Shown in pieces: positions 55,208 through 64,000 of a stretch of 64,000 bases of DNA (positions are counted from its first letter, which is position 1; every line of letters begins with the position of its first letter). The DNA is taken from positions 138,110 through 202,109 of the forward strand of contig NZ_KE136364.1 of NCBI RefSeq assembly GCF_000406965.1, given 5' to 3'. This DNA comes from Enterococcus avium ATCC 14025. GTDB lineage: Bacteria > Bacillota > Bacilli > Lactobacillales > Enterococcaceae. Under the pieces are notes generated by a model. The model was not told where the DNA came from, searched no databases, and saw nothing but the letters and a program-made list of their open reading frames with translations. The translations under genes were made by a program, and so were the position numbers.

Positions 55208-57705
55208 TAGTACAAAAATTGGAGCTGAATAATATCGATACTAAATCAAAGAAAAAAATAGAGGAGTTTCAAAGGTATTTTATAAGTATAGCCAAACAGC
55301 TAGGAGATAAGAACTCTAAAAAATATGAAAAAGGATTTCATCAATGCGTTTGTGAGCAGATTGATTTTTTCGATCCTTCAAGCGCTTTATACGGATATTT
55401 GATGAAGCAAAATGAATATAGAGAATATGTAGGGGATCTGATATTTCCATTTGGGATAAATAGTAGTCAGTTAAAGGCTGTTGAGCAAACATTTCAAAAC
55501 CAAATTTCAGTAATTCAAGGACCTCCTGGTACAGGCAAAACACAAACTATTTTAACGATTATAGCTAACGCCATAATGAATAATAAGACTGTAGCGGTAG
55601 TATCTCCTAACAATGCAGCTACAGATAATGTATTTGAAAAACTTGAAAAAGAGGGGCTTTCACTTATCGCTGCCAATTTAGGGAAAACTAAAAAAGCGGA
55701 GGCTTTTTTTAAAAATATGTTGTCTATTCCAAAAATAATAAATGAATGGAGAATACCTGAAGATGAATTAGACAGTAACAAGGAGAAACTAACGAAAGAC
55801 CTTATAAGTTTAAGTCAAATTTTAGATGAGCGAAATCGACTAGCTACATTGGAACAAGAATTGAGAGATTGGCAGCAAGAAAAAAAATATTTTGAATCTT
55901 ATATAAAGAGTAGAACTGACTCTAATAGTACTTTAAAAACAAAACTGAAACGAACATCTTTAATCAGATTCGATGCCCAAAAGAAAATGAGACTTTTGGT
56001 AGATTTGAATTTAAATGATGATCAGCAACTTAATTTTGGAAAGAAAATTAAATATTTTTTTCAATATGGAATATATAATTTTGATCCTTTTCGCTCTAGT
56101 GAATCTATTCAAGAACTTATTGATTATGTAGAACGAGAGTATTATCAAAATAAAATAGCATCAATAAAAAAGGAAATAGCAGAAACTTCGTCATTTTTGA
56201 AAGGAAGCAACTATAAGAAACTCGATGAGAGCGTTAAAGGTCTATCAATAAGAATATTTAAATCTTTTTTGAGTAGTAAATACACTGTTGGAAATAGTAG
56301 GGCGACCAAAGATCAAATGAGGAAAGATTATAAAGAATTTACAAAAGACTTTCCCGTAACACTTAGTACTTGTGATGCGATTACAATGAATATTCAAAAA
56401 GGTAATAAATTTGATATTGTTGTAATTGATGAAGCATCTATGGGTGGGTTAGTTCCTAGTATTTTTCCACTTAGTGTTGCAAAAAATATTGTTATCGTTG
56501 GTGATAATAAACAATTACCTAATATCATAACGGATAAGGAAGAGAAGCAGAAAAATATAGGACCTCCTCAAGATAGAACATACGATTATTTTGAACATAG
56601 TATCTTGTCATCAATAGAAGCAGTATTTGGTGAAGAACTTCCATCCGTCTTGCTAAAAGAACACTATCGTTGCCATCCGATGATTATCAATTTTTGTAAT
56701 CAGGAATTCTACGATGGAGAGTTAATTGTTTTAAGTGATTTTAATGAAGACGAAAAAGCTTTAGTTCTTGTTGAAACATCTGATGGTAATCATATGAAGT
56801 TTGACTATGACAAGAAAATATTTAATCAACGTGAGATTGATAGCGTTTTATCTGAAGAATTTAGTAAAGCTTGCCCGATTATTCATGATATGAAAACTAC
56901 AGGACTAGTAACACCTTTTAGAAGGCAAGCGGATAAAAGTCTTGCTGCTATTGAAAAACAGCAAAAGAAGTATGTTGCAGATACTGTTCATAAGTTTCAA
57001 GGAAGAGAATGTGAAGCAATAATTTTTTCTACTGTTTTAGATAATAAAGGAAGTAAAAGAAATTATAGTTTTGTAGAGGATGAAAAGTTAATCAATGTTG
57101 CAGTTTCACGAGCTAAGCGCCTTTTTGTTCTTAATAGTTCTGTGAAAGAGTTTAGTAAGAGAAATGGCAGTATCGCAAGTTTAATTAGACATATTAAGTA
57201 TAACAGTGATTATTCATTGGAGCATAAAAGTCCAGTGAACTCAATTTTTGATTTGTTAACAAGGGACTTTCAAGATGAGCTGTTTAGAAGAAGAAATAAT
57301 TATAAAATCAAACATTCTAATTTTGATTCGGAAAATTTAATGATGGATATGATCTTAACTATTCTAGCTGATGAAAAGTACAAATCAATTACGTGTACGA
57401 CAGAATATACGATAAAGAAATTAGCTAGAGATTTTTCAGTGTTGACAACAGATGAGCAACAATATGTTAAGAATGGTGCAAGATTAGATTTTGTTTTCTA
57501 CTTTAAAACAGGAAAAGAACCGGTTGCTGCAATTGAAGTGGATGGTCATAAGTTTCATTCGAGACCGGAACAGGTGGTGAGAGATAAGCGGAAAGATAGT
57601 ATTTTATCTAAATTAGGGATAAAGCTTGCGCGCTTTTCTACTAATGGAAGTGAAGAAGAAAAGAAGCTTAGGGCATATCTTGATAGTTTGGTGGCGGAGG
57701 AATAA
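55204..57705 (+). CDS. SF1 (UPF1/DNA2-like) helicase with C-terminal DUF2726-type nuclease domain
   Basis: An 833-residue protein. All SF1B motifs are seen: Walker A GPPGTGKTQT (106-115), Walker B VVIDEASMG (about 405-413), III VGDNKQLPN, IV KEHYRCHP, V TVHKFQGRECE, VI NVAVSRAKRLFVL (about 638-650). Between I and II lies a ~250-residue helical insertion. The C-terminus (about 700-830) is a DUF2726/Vsr-like PD-(D/E)xK domain (LDFVFYF, AIEVDGHKFH, RDKRKDSIL, GIKLARF). No ribosome site and a short N-terminus suggest possible 5' truncation. Likely nucleic-acid cleaving, defence-type. Confidence 0.82.
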   Translation: MIVQKLELNNIDTKSKKKIEEFQRYFISIAKQLGDKNSKKYEKGFHQCVCEQIDFFDPSSALYGYLMKQNEYREYVGDLIFPFGINSSQLKAVEQTFQNQISVIQGPPGTGKTQTILTIIANAIMNNKTVAVVSPNNAATDNVFEKLEKEGLSLIAANLGKTKKAEAFFKNMLSIPKIINEWRIPEDELDSNKEKLTKDLISLSQILDERNRLATLEQELRDWQQEKKYFESYIKSRTDSNSTLKTKLKRTSLIRFDAQKKMRLLVDLNLNDDQQLNFGKKIKYFFQYGIYNFDPFRSSESIQELIDYVEREYYQNKIASIKKEIAETSSFLKGSNYKKLDESVKGLSIRIFKSFLSSKYTVGNSRATKDQMRKDYKEFTKDFPVTLSTCDAITMNIQKGNKFDIVVIDEASMGGLVPSIFPLSVAKNIVIVGDNKQLPNIITDKEEKQKNIGPPQDRTYDYFEHSILSSIEAVFGEELPSVLLKEHYRCHPMIINFCNQEFYDGELIVLSDFNEDEKALVLVETSDGNHMKFDYDKKIFNQREIDSVLSEEFSKACPIIHDMKTTGLVTPFRRQADKSLAAIEKQQKKYVADTVHKFQGRECEAIIFSTVLDNKGSKRNYSFVEDEKLINVAVSRAKRLFVLNSSVKEFSKRNGSIASLIRHIKYNSDYSLEHKSPVNSIFDLLTRDFQDELFRRRNNYKIKHSNFDSENLMMDMILTILADEKYKSITCTTEYTIKKLARDFSVLTTDEQQYVKNGARLDFVFYFKTGKEPVAAIEVDGHKFHSRPEQVVRDKRKDSILSKLGIKLARFSTNGSEEEKKLRAYLDSLVAEE

Positions 57706-57846
57706 GGAATTAAGAGTTTGTCTTTAAAAAAATCTATTCTTGTATTTTGCTATTCACAAATAAAATAGAAATTAATTGCTATTTGTTTTTCTATGAGTAA
57801 ATATTTTTTTAAAGGCTATAAGATTTAGTGAAAGTGAGAGATATAT

Positions 57847-59556
57847 ATGAAACCGAAAGTTTATAAATCAAAATATTCATACGCAGAAACTATAAAAAGG
57901 CTGGAGAGATCAAGCTATTCTCAAGTTGGAGAGGAAAAGAAATATTCGGATCAGAGTGTAAGAATGAGTCTTTATTTCGAGTCGCATGAAAAATCACATC
58001 CGGAATGGATAAATGAATTACTACTTTTTTTTGATAAGGAAAACTTTTTTGATGATGAAAAGCCAATACAATATAATGCTATCATAGTTGTTAAAACAAC
58101 TAAATCGGTGTACTTACTACCACGTGGTTACGCATTTTGGGTAACTGATGACTTGAGCGAATCTGATTTCGGTTTAAATTTTGCGGAAAAAGCGATAAGA
58201 GATGATGACATTTCTTTAAAGAGTGTTAGTTATGTTCAGAGAAATAAAATGAGAGGTGTTTTAAATTACAAAAAAGGTCAAAATGAGTTTCCTCAAGCAA
58301 GCGAAAGTTATTTCTTTATCAGTGGAAAACCACAGAATGAAGAGATATATGGCAAAAGTGTAGACTGTGGAACAGGTTTAACAATCTGCAAAAACTTTAA
58401 TTTAAAGAAAGATTTTAGCATAGATAAATTTGTTTCATTGTTTAATGAAATAGATATTACGCTAAATTTGAAGGAAAAGAAATCGAGTATTCCAAGATGG
58501 ATTAAGATACAAAAAAAGAATGAGCTAAGTCAAGATTTATCAAATAAATTACTTAGGAGTATCAAGGAGAACGATGGTAATTCTCAGCTGTCTTTCAATA
58601 TGAATAGAATTCAAGTTTTTGATAATGCAATTAATTTTCTTGAATCAAATCAGAATATAGGTATTTATCTTATGGGTGGAAAGAAGAAGAAGGAAGAAAC
58701 TTTTCAAACAATAGATTTTGATGAAATGAAAATTTGCAGTTACATTAAAAAATATGCCGGGAAAATTAACTCATTAGATGATATAGGCTTCTCCATATGT
58801 GATGATAGTGGATTACCCATAAAAGATAATATAAGGTTTTCACATCTGATGTATGCCGAACTGGAGTATCAGGAAAAGGTTTATATATTAGATAACGGTT
58901 ATTGGGGATACTTCAATGAAAAATTTTACGAGCTTCTTAAAATTAAACTAAACATAATTAATGGTATTGTGGACTATCCGGAGGCTTATAACATTGCTTA
59001 TGAGACTCAAGAGGAGGGTGAGCTTTCAGGAGAAGGAGGCTATATCCATGTAGTAACCCAAAAAAACAATTTAATAAAGTTACACAAACGAAATGTGATG
59101 GTTTCTGGAGTTCAAGCGGAAATCGCTGATTTTTATGATATAAGTAAGAAGGAGTTAGTAGCAGTAAAAAGAGGGACCAAAACTTCACTAGCTATGTATA
59201 GTTTTGAACAATCACTTCTTTCAATTCAGTTATTAGCACATAAAAATGAGCTGTCAGTCGAATCAACATTAGCTAAATATAATGACGGTAGGAAATATAA
59301 AGAAGATAGGTATCCAAAAATTTCCAATGCAAAATTGAAAAAAATAGTAAGTTGCAAGAATACTTCGGTTTTGTGGTTAATTGATGATAGTAAAAAATAC
59401 GTTTATGAAGGAGTTAAAAATCAAAATTTTGACTTGAACAGTTTTAAGTCAATAATGTTGAAACTTAAGATTATAGATTGGTATTCATTTGTATTAGACA
59501 ATAGTTTTAACCCTAAGCTTTACTTTGCTTTGGATCTACCGGTGCAAAATGGTTAA
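57847..59556 (+). CDS. DUF6119/TIGR04141-like 'sporadically distributed' protein
   Basis: A 569-residue soluble protein. Features matching DUF6119 (TIGR04141): an N-terminal YLLPRGYAFWVTDDL-FGLNFAEKAI segment (about 78-110), YGKSVDCGTGLTI (about 166-178), VYILDNGYWGYFNEKFYE (about 340-357), and AEIADFYDISKKELVAVKRG-TKTSLAMYSFEQSLLSIQLL (about 421-462). The family is patchily distributed, often near mobile or defence genes, with no settled activity to my knowledge. It starts after a weak GTGAG site, 140 bp behind the helicase, same strand. Confidence 0.68.
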   Translation: MKPKVYKSKYSYAETIKRLERSSYSQVGEEKKYSDQSVRMSLYFESHEKSHPEWINELLLFFDKENFFDDEKPIQYNAIIVVKTTKSVYLLPRGYAFWVTDDLSESDFGLNFAEKAIRDDDISLKSVSYVQRNKMRGVLNYKKGQNEFPQASESYFFISGKPQNEEIYGKSVDCGTGLTICKNFNLKKDFSIDKFVSLFNEIDITLNLKEKKSSIPRWIKIQKKNELSQDLSNKLLRSIKENDGNSQLSFNMNRIQVFDNAINFLESNQNIGIYLMGGKKKKEETFQTIDFDEMKICSYIKKYAGKINSLDDIGFSICDDSGLPIKDNIRFSHLMYAELEYQEKVYILDNGYWGYFNEKFYELLKIKLNIINGIVDYPEAYNIAYETQEEGELSGEGGYIHVVTQKNNLIKLHKRNVMVSGVQAEIADFYDISKKELVAVKRGTKTSLAMYSFEQSLLSIQLLAHKNELSVESTLAKYNDGRKYKEDRYPKISNAKLKKIVSCKNTSVLWLIDDSKKYVYEGVKNQNFDLNSFKSIMLKLKIIDWYSFVLDNSFNPKLYFALDLPVQNG

Positions 59557-60034
59557 ATTAAAAATAACGTGAATTGGTTGGATTATCAGCGAAATTAAAA
59601 GAGAGTCAATAGGGAATAATACATCTTATGAAATTTTTCAGAGGAACATGAAAAGGAATGCTAATTTGTTCTTTAAGGTGAAATTATCTTTTAGAGTTTT
59701 GGAAAGATATGTTTTTTTGCGCTGTTCTTACTTGTTTTTACTACATATCTGTGAATGTCGCTTTTAATTTGGTTAAAAAGGAGATTATTACTTTTGTTTA
59801 AGATGTCAGATATGAGTTGCAAAAAGAAGAGAATTTAACTAGTAATGAAAAAGAAAACAAAATCGATATTGAATAGAAATGTAGGTATTGATGGTCTGTG
59901 AATATAAGTGGAATTCGAAATATTATTATGATTAAATATTAAGAACAATTACTCGTTTAGAAATTAATTGTTGAGAAAGGCATAATGAGGTATTTTTGAA
60001 AAATCGTTTTGATAATTAATTGTAGAGGTGAAAA
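59557..60034 (+). pseudogene. Decayed or non-coding interval inside the accessory cluster
   Basis: No intact gene. A start-less frame of about 60 codons (ISEIKRESIGNNTSYEIFQ..., ending near 59766) is followed by short frames in other phases, including a 14-codon frame with a good AAGGAG site (TTG near 59795) and an acidic tail VRYELQKEENLTSNEKE ending near 59878. This looks like a gene broken by frameshifts. Confidence 0.4.
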
Positions 60035-60781
60035 ATGGAAAGACTATTTTTTGATTTTAAAGGTGATTTTCAATGGGCAAGTATAGCTGCGATCGTTGCG
60101 GTTTTTGGCGCTTTAGCATCGTTATTGTTTTCTTTTTTAAGCTATCATAATACAAAAAAATCAATACTAATTCAAAAAGAGATGGATCAGAAAAAAATCG
60201 ATGCGGATATAATTTCAAAATCAAGAATGCACTGGATTGATAATACTAAGATGGTAACATCTACCTTTATAACAGATTCATTATCATTGGGTGCAAATAT
60301 GAAAATGTTTACACAAAAGATAATTCAGCTTAATGGAATAAGGATTGAAATGAGCGAACTCCATGAGAAAAGCATGAATAAAAAACTACCGCAAGCAGAG
60401 AGAAATAAAGCAAAAGAAGTTTCCCAACATTGGATAGATGAAGGATCAAAAATTTTTAATAAAGATATGGAAGAAAGAGCTGATGAAATCAATGAATTAT
60501 TAAAAAGGTTATCCAATAATTTCATGTTAATTAAGTTAAATTTCAGCAACAATGATGAGAATAATACAATAGTTGATTTAGCTTTTAAAATATATGAAGG
60601 GCTGAGGAGGCATTCTCTAACTTCAGGATGGGATCAAATGACTAGTGAAAAAGAATTAATTCAAAGTTTGAGAGAGACTGAAAAAGTATTTCAAGAAAAT
60701 TCTATGAACGCTGAAAAATTTACAGAATTTTTGCGAGACTATTATAAAAGAGAATGGGAAAAAGTAAAAACAGGGAAGTGA
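60035..60781 (+). CDS. Membrane-anchored helical protein of unknown function
   Basis: A 248-residue protein. One membrane helix near the N-terminus (WASIAAIVAVFGALASLLFSFL, about 14-35) is followed by a long charged helical, probably coiled-coil domain (about 40-245), cytoplasmic if the N-terminus is outside. GAGGTG precedes the ATG. It shares base composition and strand with the helicase and DUF6119 genes and may be the third component of one locus. Confidence 0.6.
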   Translation: MERLFFDFKGDFQWASIAAIVAVFGALASLLFSFLSYHNTKKSILIQKEMDQKKIDADIISKSRMHWIDNTKMVTSTFITDSLSLGANMKMFTQKIIQLNGIRIEMSELHEKSMNKKLPQAERNKAKEVSQHWIDEGSKIFNKDMEERADEINELLKRLSNNFMLIKLNFSNNDENNTIVDLAFKIYEGLRRHSLTSGWDQMTSEKELIQSLRETEKVFQENSMNAEKFTEFLRDYYKREWEKVKTGK

Positions 60782-60818
60782 GTCTATTAAAAAAATCTCT
60801 CTACGGGATATAAAACAA

Positions 60819-60857
60819 GTCTCGTCATAGAATAAAATGACGAGACAAGAGCAACTT
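60819..60857 (-). terminator. Terminator of the CNNM/CorC-family gene
   Basis: GTCTCGTCAT (60819-60828) pairs with ATGACGAGAC (60837-60846). On the minus strand it is followed by TTGTTTTAT, at the end of the CBS-domain gene's transcript. Confidence 0.65.
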
Positions 60858-60896
60858 AGTCTTCTCAATAATCTTTTGCAGCCTAACATCATCCAT

Positions 60897-62141
60897 CTAC
60901 TCTACATCAACAATCGGTTCAATCACCACTTCTTCAATCCTGCGATTCCGCATCTTCGAAATAGTGATCTTCAACCCATCTAACTGAATCGTTTCTCCTT
61001 CTACAGGAATTCGTTCGATTGATGCTAAAATATAGCCTGCGACGGATATTGAGTTCGTGGTATTTGTAATATTGAAGAGCTCTTCCAGGCAATCGAAGTC
61101 TGAGCGTCCATTTACCAGGAAGCTGCCATCTGCCAGCTTGTAATAATCCAGTTTCTTATTATCGTATTCATCCCAGATTTCCCCGACCAATTCTTCGATG
61201 ATATCTTCTAGTGTGACGAGTCCGGCGGTCCCACCGTATTCATCGATAATGATGGCTATATGGATTTGATCGGCTTGGAATTTTTTCATTAGCTCGGAAA
61301 TTTTCATGCTTTTTGGGATGAAGCTGATTGGTTTGACGATGTCTTCGATTCTTTTTTCACCTTTTAGCACATGGTAATAAAAATCTTTTTGATTCACCAC
61401 GCCGGTCACATCATCGATGCTATCTTGGCAATAGGGCAGGCGAGATAAGCCGGAGGATTCAAAAATTTCAGCTATTTCTTCGGTGCTCTTTTTACTGTTA
61501 ATGGAAATAATATCGGTACGGGGCACAAAGATTTTTTGTACCTCCAAATCGTTGAATGCGACCACACTTTTGATTAGCAGCTCGTCATCTGCATCGATCG
61601 AACCTTCTTGAGCTGCTTCCTCCACAAGAATCAGCAATTCATCTTCGGTGATGGAAGGGGTGACTTCTTTGTTTGGTAACAGCTTCATCAGACCAGTTTT
61701 CAAGACAGAGAAAAAGAGCGTCAGTGGATAAAAAATGGTCAGTAAGATTTTCAATGGGCGGGCAACGGCAAGTGCGAAAGTCTCAGGTGCTTCTTTTGCC
61801 AATGTTTTTGGAAATATCTCGCCAAAGGTTAAAACCAAAATCGTCATCACAACTGTCGATAGCGTAACGCCGATGTTGCCAAAATAGCGTACAAATAGGA
61901 CGGTCGCAATCGAAGAGCTTGCGATATTCACGATGTTGTTCCCGATCAGGATCGCGGATAGAAGGCGATCGAAATTATGAAACAATTCTAAAACGTTCCT
62001 TGCTTTGTCATTTCCTTCCTCTGCCAATTTAGTGATCCGAATGCGATTTAATGAAGAATAGGCCGTTTCACTCGAAGAAAAGAACGCTGACAAAGCCAGC
62101 AATATTACCAATACAACCATCATGACACTTAGATTATCCAA
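60897..62141 (-). CDS. CNNM/CorC-family membrane protein with CBS domains (hemolysin-like)
   Basis: A 414-residue protein. DUF21/CNNM membrane domain (about 1-190, with ALSAFFSSSETAYSSLNRIR), two CBS domains (about 200-325, PRTDIISINSKKSTEEI ... IIDEYGGTAGLVTLEDIIEELVGEIWDEYD) and the C-terminal CorC/HlyC domain (about 340-414). The family is linked to Mg2+/divalent-cation efflux; 'hemolysin' is historical. It starts at TTG 62141, 8 nt after GGAGG. Confidence 0.88.
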   Translation of the reverse strand: MDNLSVMMVVLVILLALSAFFSSSETAYSSLNRIRITKLAEEGNDKARNVLELFHNFDRLLSAILIGNNIVNIASSSIATVLFVRYFGNIGVTLSTVVMTILVLTFGEIFPKTLAKEAPETFALAVARPLKILLTIFYPLTLFFSVLKTGLMKLLPNKEVTPSITEDELLILVEEAAQEGSIDADDELLIKSVVAFNDLEVQKIFVPRTDIISINSKKSTEEIAEIFESSGLSRLPYCQDSIDDVTGVVNQKDFYYHVLKGEKRIEDIVKPISFIPKSMKISELMKKFQADQIHIAIIIDEYGGTAGLVTLEDIIEELVGEIWDEYDNKKLDYYKLADGSFLVNGRSDFDCLEELFNITNTTNSISVAGYILASIERIPVEGETIQLDGLKITISKMRNRRIEEVVIEPIVDVE

Positions 62142-62645
62142 AAAGTTTCCTCCTTATATTTTTCAACCAATGTAAAAAAGCACCCTGTATGCCAACAGCG
62201 CACGTTAAAATGATTATTAATAAATAGATGATTATTTTTTTCTATACACAACGAGTCCTCGTCGTCCAAAATATCATTTCTCCTATCTTAGCTAAAAATC
62301 TCTTTAATTAACCGTATCGTATTCCAAATTGAATGTCAAGATAGGATTTAATCACAAATAGACAGGTTAAGAAAACGGCTATTACTTCAGAAGTTTTTAT
62401 TCAATCAGCTTTTTACAAGAACGAACGTCAATAAGTAAAAATATTGTGCCTTTTTCATGAAGACGTTTTCTAAGCACCTGATTAATGCTATCATTGTAGT
62501 AGTAACGTAGTATCCCCCAAACTTTATTCGATTCATCAAGACATCTGTCTGCAACTAAAATCCAACAAGAGTTTCTAATTGAACAAATGTAACTGTCCTA
62601 TTTTCATTTGAAGTTTTTTTGCTTTTTGAAAAGGGAGGTAGAACG
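62142..62645. other. Intergenic region between divergent genes
   Basis: About 500 bp, AT-rich, holding the promoters of the CBS-domain gene and the SDR pair. No ORF or strong hairpin was seen. Confidence 0.45.
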
Positions 62646-63395
62646 ATGTTCCAAGATTACAAAGTTGTGATTACTGGTGCGACTTCTGGTATTGGCCTGG
62701 CTACGGCTCGGCTATTTATCAAGGAGGGCGCGACAGTGATTGGGATCGGTCGGAATTTTAGCAAGACGAAGGATTTAGGTGATCGGTTTATTCCTCGGAC
62801 CTGTGATGTGCGGGATGCCGATGAGATCGTAAAGACGTGTGATTTTATCAAAGAAACGTTTGACAATGAGTTGGATGTATTTGTGAACAATGCGGGTTTT
62901 GGTGAGAATACCACGATTCGTGATGTGACGGTCGATCAATTTGATCGCTGCTTCAGTCTTTTGCTGCGGGCACCGATGCTGTTTGCCAAAGAATTGTATC
63001 CTCTTTTATTAAATGCTCCGAAAAACAACGCAAGTATTATCAATACCGCTTCTGCCGCCAGCCGAACTGTCAGCTCTGAAAATCCTTTGTATAATCTAGC
63101 GAAAAACGCCGTGGTGCTGTATACCAAGCAGCAAGCCCAGGGCTTTATTGGCGTGCGCTGTAATAGTGTGTCGCCGGGCTTTATCCAAACACCAATCTTC
63201 CAACGAGATGGTGTCAATATGGCGGAAGCTGATGTCTTGGCGATGTATGATCAAATGGCGCATATTACTTGCGGACGAACAGGGAAACCAGAAGAAGTAG
63301 CGGATTTGATCGCGTTTCTAGCCTCGAAAGATGCACAGTACATCAATGGCGCCGATGTCTTGATCGACGGCGGCTTGATGACGGTCAGTAACTAG
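62646..63395 (+). CDS. SDR-family oxidoreductase, copy 1 of a tandem pair
   Basis: A 249-residue classical SDR: TGATSGIG (about 11-18), NNAG (about 88-91), NTASAASR (about 136-143, catalytic Ser) and YNLAK (about 152-156), ending INGADVLIDGGLMTVS. It is FabG-like but not in a fatty-acid cluster. GGGAGG ahead of the ATG at 62646. The neighbour 13 nt downstream is a clear paralogue. Confidence 0.87.
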   Translation: MFQDYKVVITGATSGIGLATARLFIKEGATVIGIGRNFSKTKDLGDRFIPRTCDVRDADEIVKTCDFIKETFDNELDVFVNNAGFGENTTIRDVTVDQFDRCFSLLLRAPMLFAKELYPLLLNAPKNNASIINTASAASRTVSSENPLYNLAKNAVVLYTKQQAQGFIGVRCNSVSPGFIQTPIFQRDGVNMAEADVLAMYDQMAHITCGRTGKPEEVADLIAFLASKDAQYINGADVLIDGGLMTVSN

Positions 63396-63408
63396 GGGGG
63401 AAAATAAA

Positions 63409-64000
63409 ATGTTAAAAGATTCTATCGTAATGATTACTGGCGCGACTTCTGGCATCGGCTTGGCGACAACGAAGGAATTTCTGGATCAGGGGGCAACGGT
63501 AATCGGGATTGGGCGAAATTTCAGTCGAACGAAGGAGTTAGGCGAGAACTTTTTGCCGTTTAAATGTGACGTGACGGATGAGGAGCAGATCAAAGCAACG
63601 GTGGCTTTTGCGAAGGAAAAATTCGGTAGATTAGACAGCTTGATTTGCAATGCGGGTTCTGCGATCGTGGGTACGGTTGAGGAGGTGGATTCGGGTGAGT
63701 TTGAACGGGCCTTTCAATTGTACGTGCTGCATGCCGCATTGTTTACTAAATATTGTGTGCCGCTTTTGCGCAAGTCGGAAAATCCGAGTATCACCCACAC
63801 CGCCTCGGTGGCTTCCTTCATGATTGGGGATTCGGTTCCTTATAATGTCTTGAAGGCCGCATTATTGAATTACACGCGGCAAAGTGCGGCGGCGTTGTTA
63901 AATAATAATCCAGCGGATATGTTTGGGCGACCTAAAGCAGTAACGGAAATCGATGAAGGCGACAATACCTTCATTCGGGTAAACGCGGTTTGTCCGGGAT
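63409..64000 (+). CDS. SDR-family oxidoreductase, copy 2 (cut by window end)
   Basis: The frame opens MLKDSIVMITGATSGIGLAT at ATG 63409, preceded by AGGGGGG, and runs to the window edge (197 codons). TGATSGIG, CNAG, the Ser region HTASVASF and YNVLK are present. Shared segments (GATVIGIGRNFS-TK-LG) with copy 1 show tandem duplication. The C-terminus lies outside. Confidence 0.87.
   Translation, partial: MLKDSIVMITGATSGIGLATTKEFLDQGATVIGIGRNFSRTKELGENFLPFKCDVTDEEQIKATVAFAKEKFGRLDSLICNAGSAIVGTVEEVDSGEFERAFQLYVLHAALFTKYCVPLLRKSENPSITHTASVASFMIGDSVPYNVLKAALLNYTRQSAAALLNNNPADMFGRPKAVTEIDEGDNTFIRVNAVCPG

Noticed and set aside
55204-60781. Part of the same integrated element as 35.8-55.0 kb
   Set aside because: It lies outside attR and the displaced sufB terminator; no further sufB-tail copy was found near 60.8 kb, so a tandem integration is not supported.

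Overview
The window reads as chromosome of an Enterococcus-like member of the Lactobacillales. Low-GC Gram-positive gene content, strong AGGAGG-type ribosome sites, frequent GTG/TTG starts, a MurT/GatD pair, a sufCDSUB cluster, a T-box-controlled methionine transporter and a Upp protein of enterococcal type all point there. The species cannot be fixed from the sequence alone.

Region 1 (1-35.8 kb) is mostly core genome. It opens inside an ISL3-type transposase and then carries a GNAT acetyltransferase, a lactonase, an orphan sorbitol-type PTS IIA-like protein with an AI-2E family membrane protein, an azoreductase, a rhodanese-like protein, a double VOC protein, a serine hydrolase, manA, the murT-gatD cell-wall amidation pair, a Ktr/Trk potassium channel subunit, an SDR/MerR divergent pair and a YfcC transporter. 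The housekeeping run tdk-prfA-prmC-sua5-glyA-upp follows, with a DnaA-box-like cluster between prmC and sua5. After tRNA-Thr(CGU) comes an IS110-family element with a long structured non-coding end (candidate bridge RNA), then a DUF1361 protein, a rodA-arsC-like-gcvH cluster, the T-box/metNIQ operon, a GFA protein and sufCDSUB.

Region 2 (about 35.76-55.0 kb) is an integrated element of about 19.2 kb lodged in the 3' end of sufB. The displaced sufB tail, stop codon and original terminator are still visible at 54984-55055, and an 18-bp repeat lies just inside both ends. The left part has the layout of a phage-inducible chromosomal island or similar satellite: leftward integrase and repressor, then rightward excisionase-like protein and PrimPol-like replication protein, with no relaxase, secretion or capsid genes seen. 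Cargo is a complete beta-glucoside operon (RAT/terminator, bglP, bglA, licT) and a type I restriction-modification locus (hsdM-hsdS-hsdR). The hsd locus sits between two copies of a degenerate repeat block, each attached to the 3' end of a lipoprotein gene, so it looks like a module inside the module.

Region 3 (55.06-60.8 kb) is AT-rich and accessory. It holds an SF1 helicase with a C-terminal DUF2726-type nuclease domain, a DUF6119/TIGR04141 'sporadically distributed' protein, a decayed stretch and a membrane-anchored helical protein. I regard it as a candidate uncharacterised defence locus, and it is the most interesting part of the window.

Region 4 (60.8-64 kb) returns to core-like DNA: a CNNM/CorC-family CBS-domain membrane protein and two tandem paralogous SDR genes, the second running off the window end.
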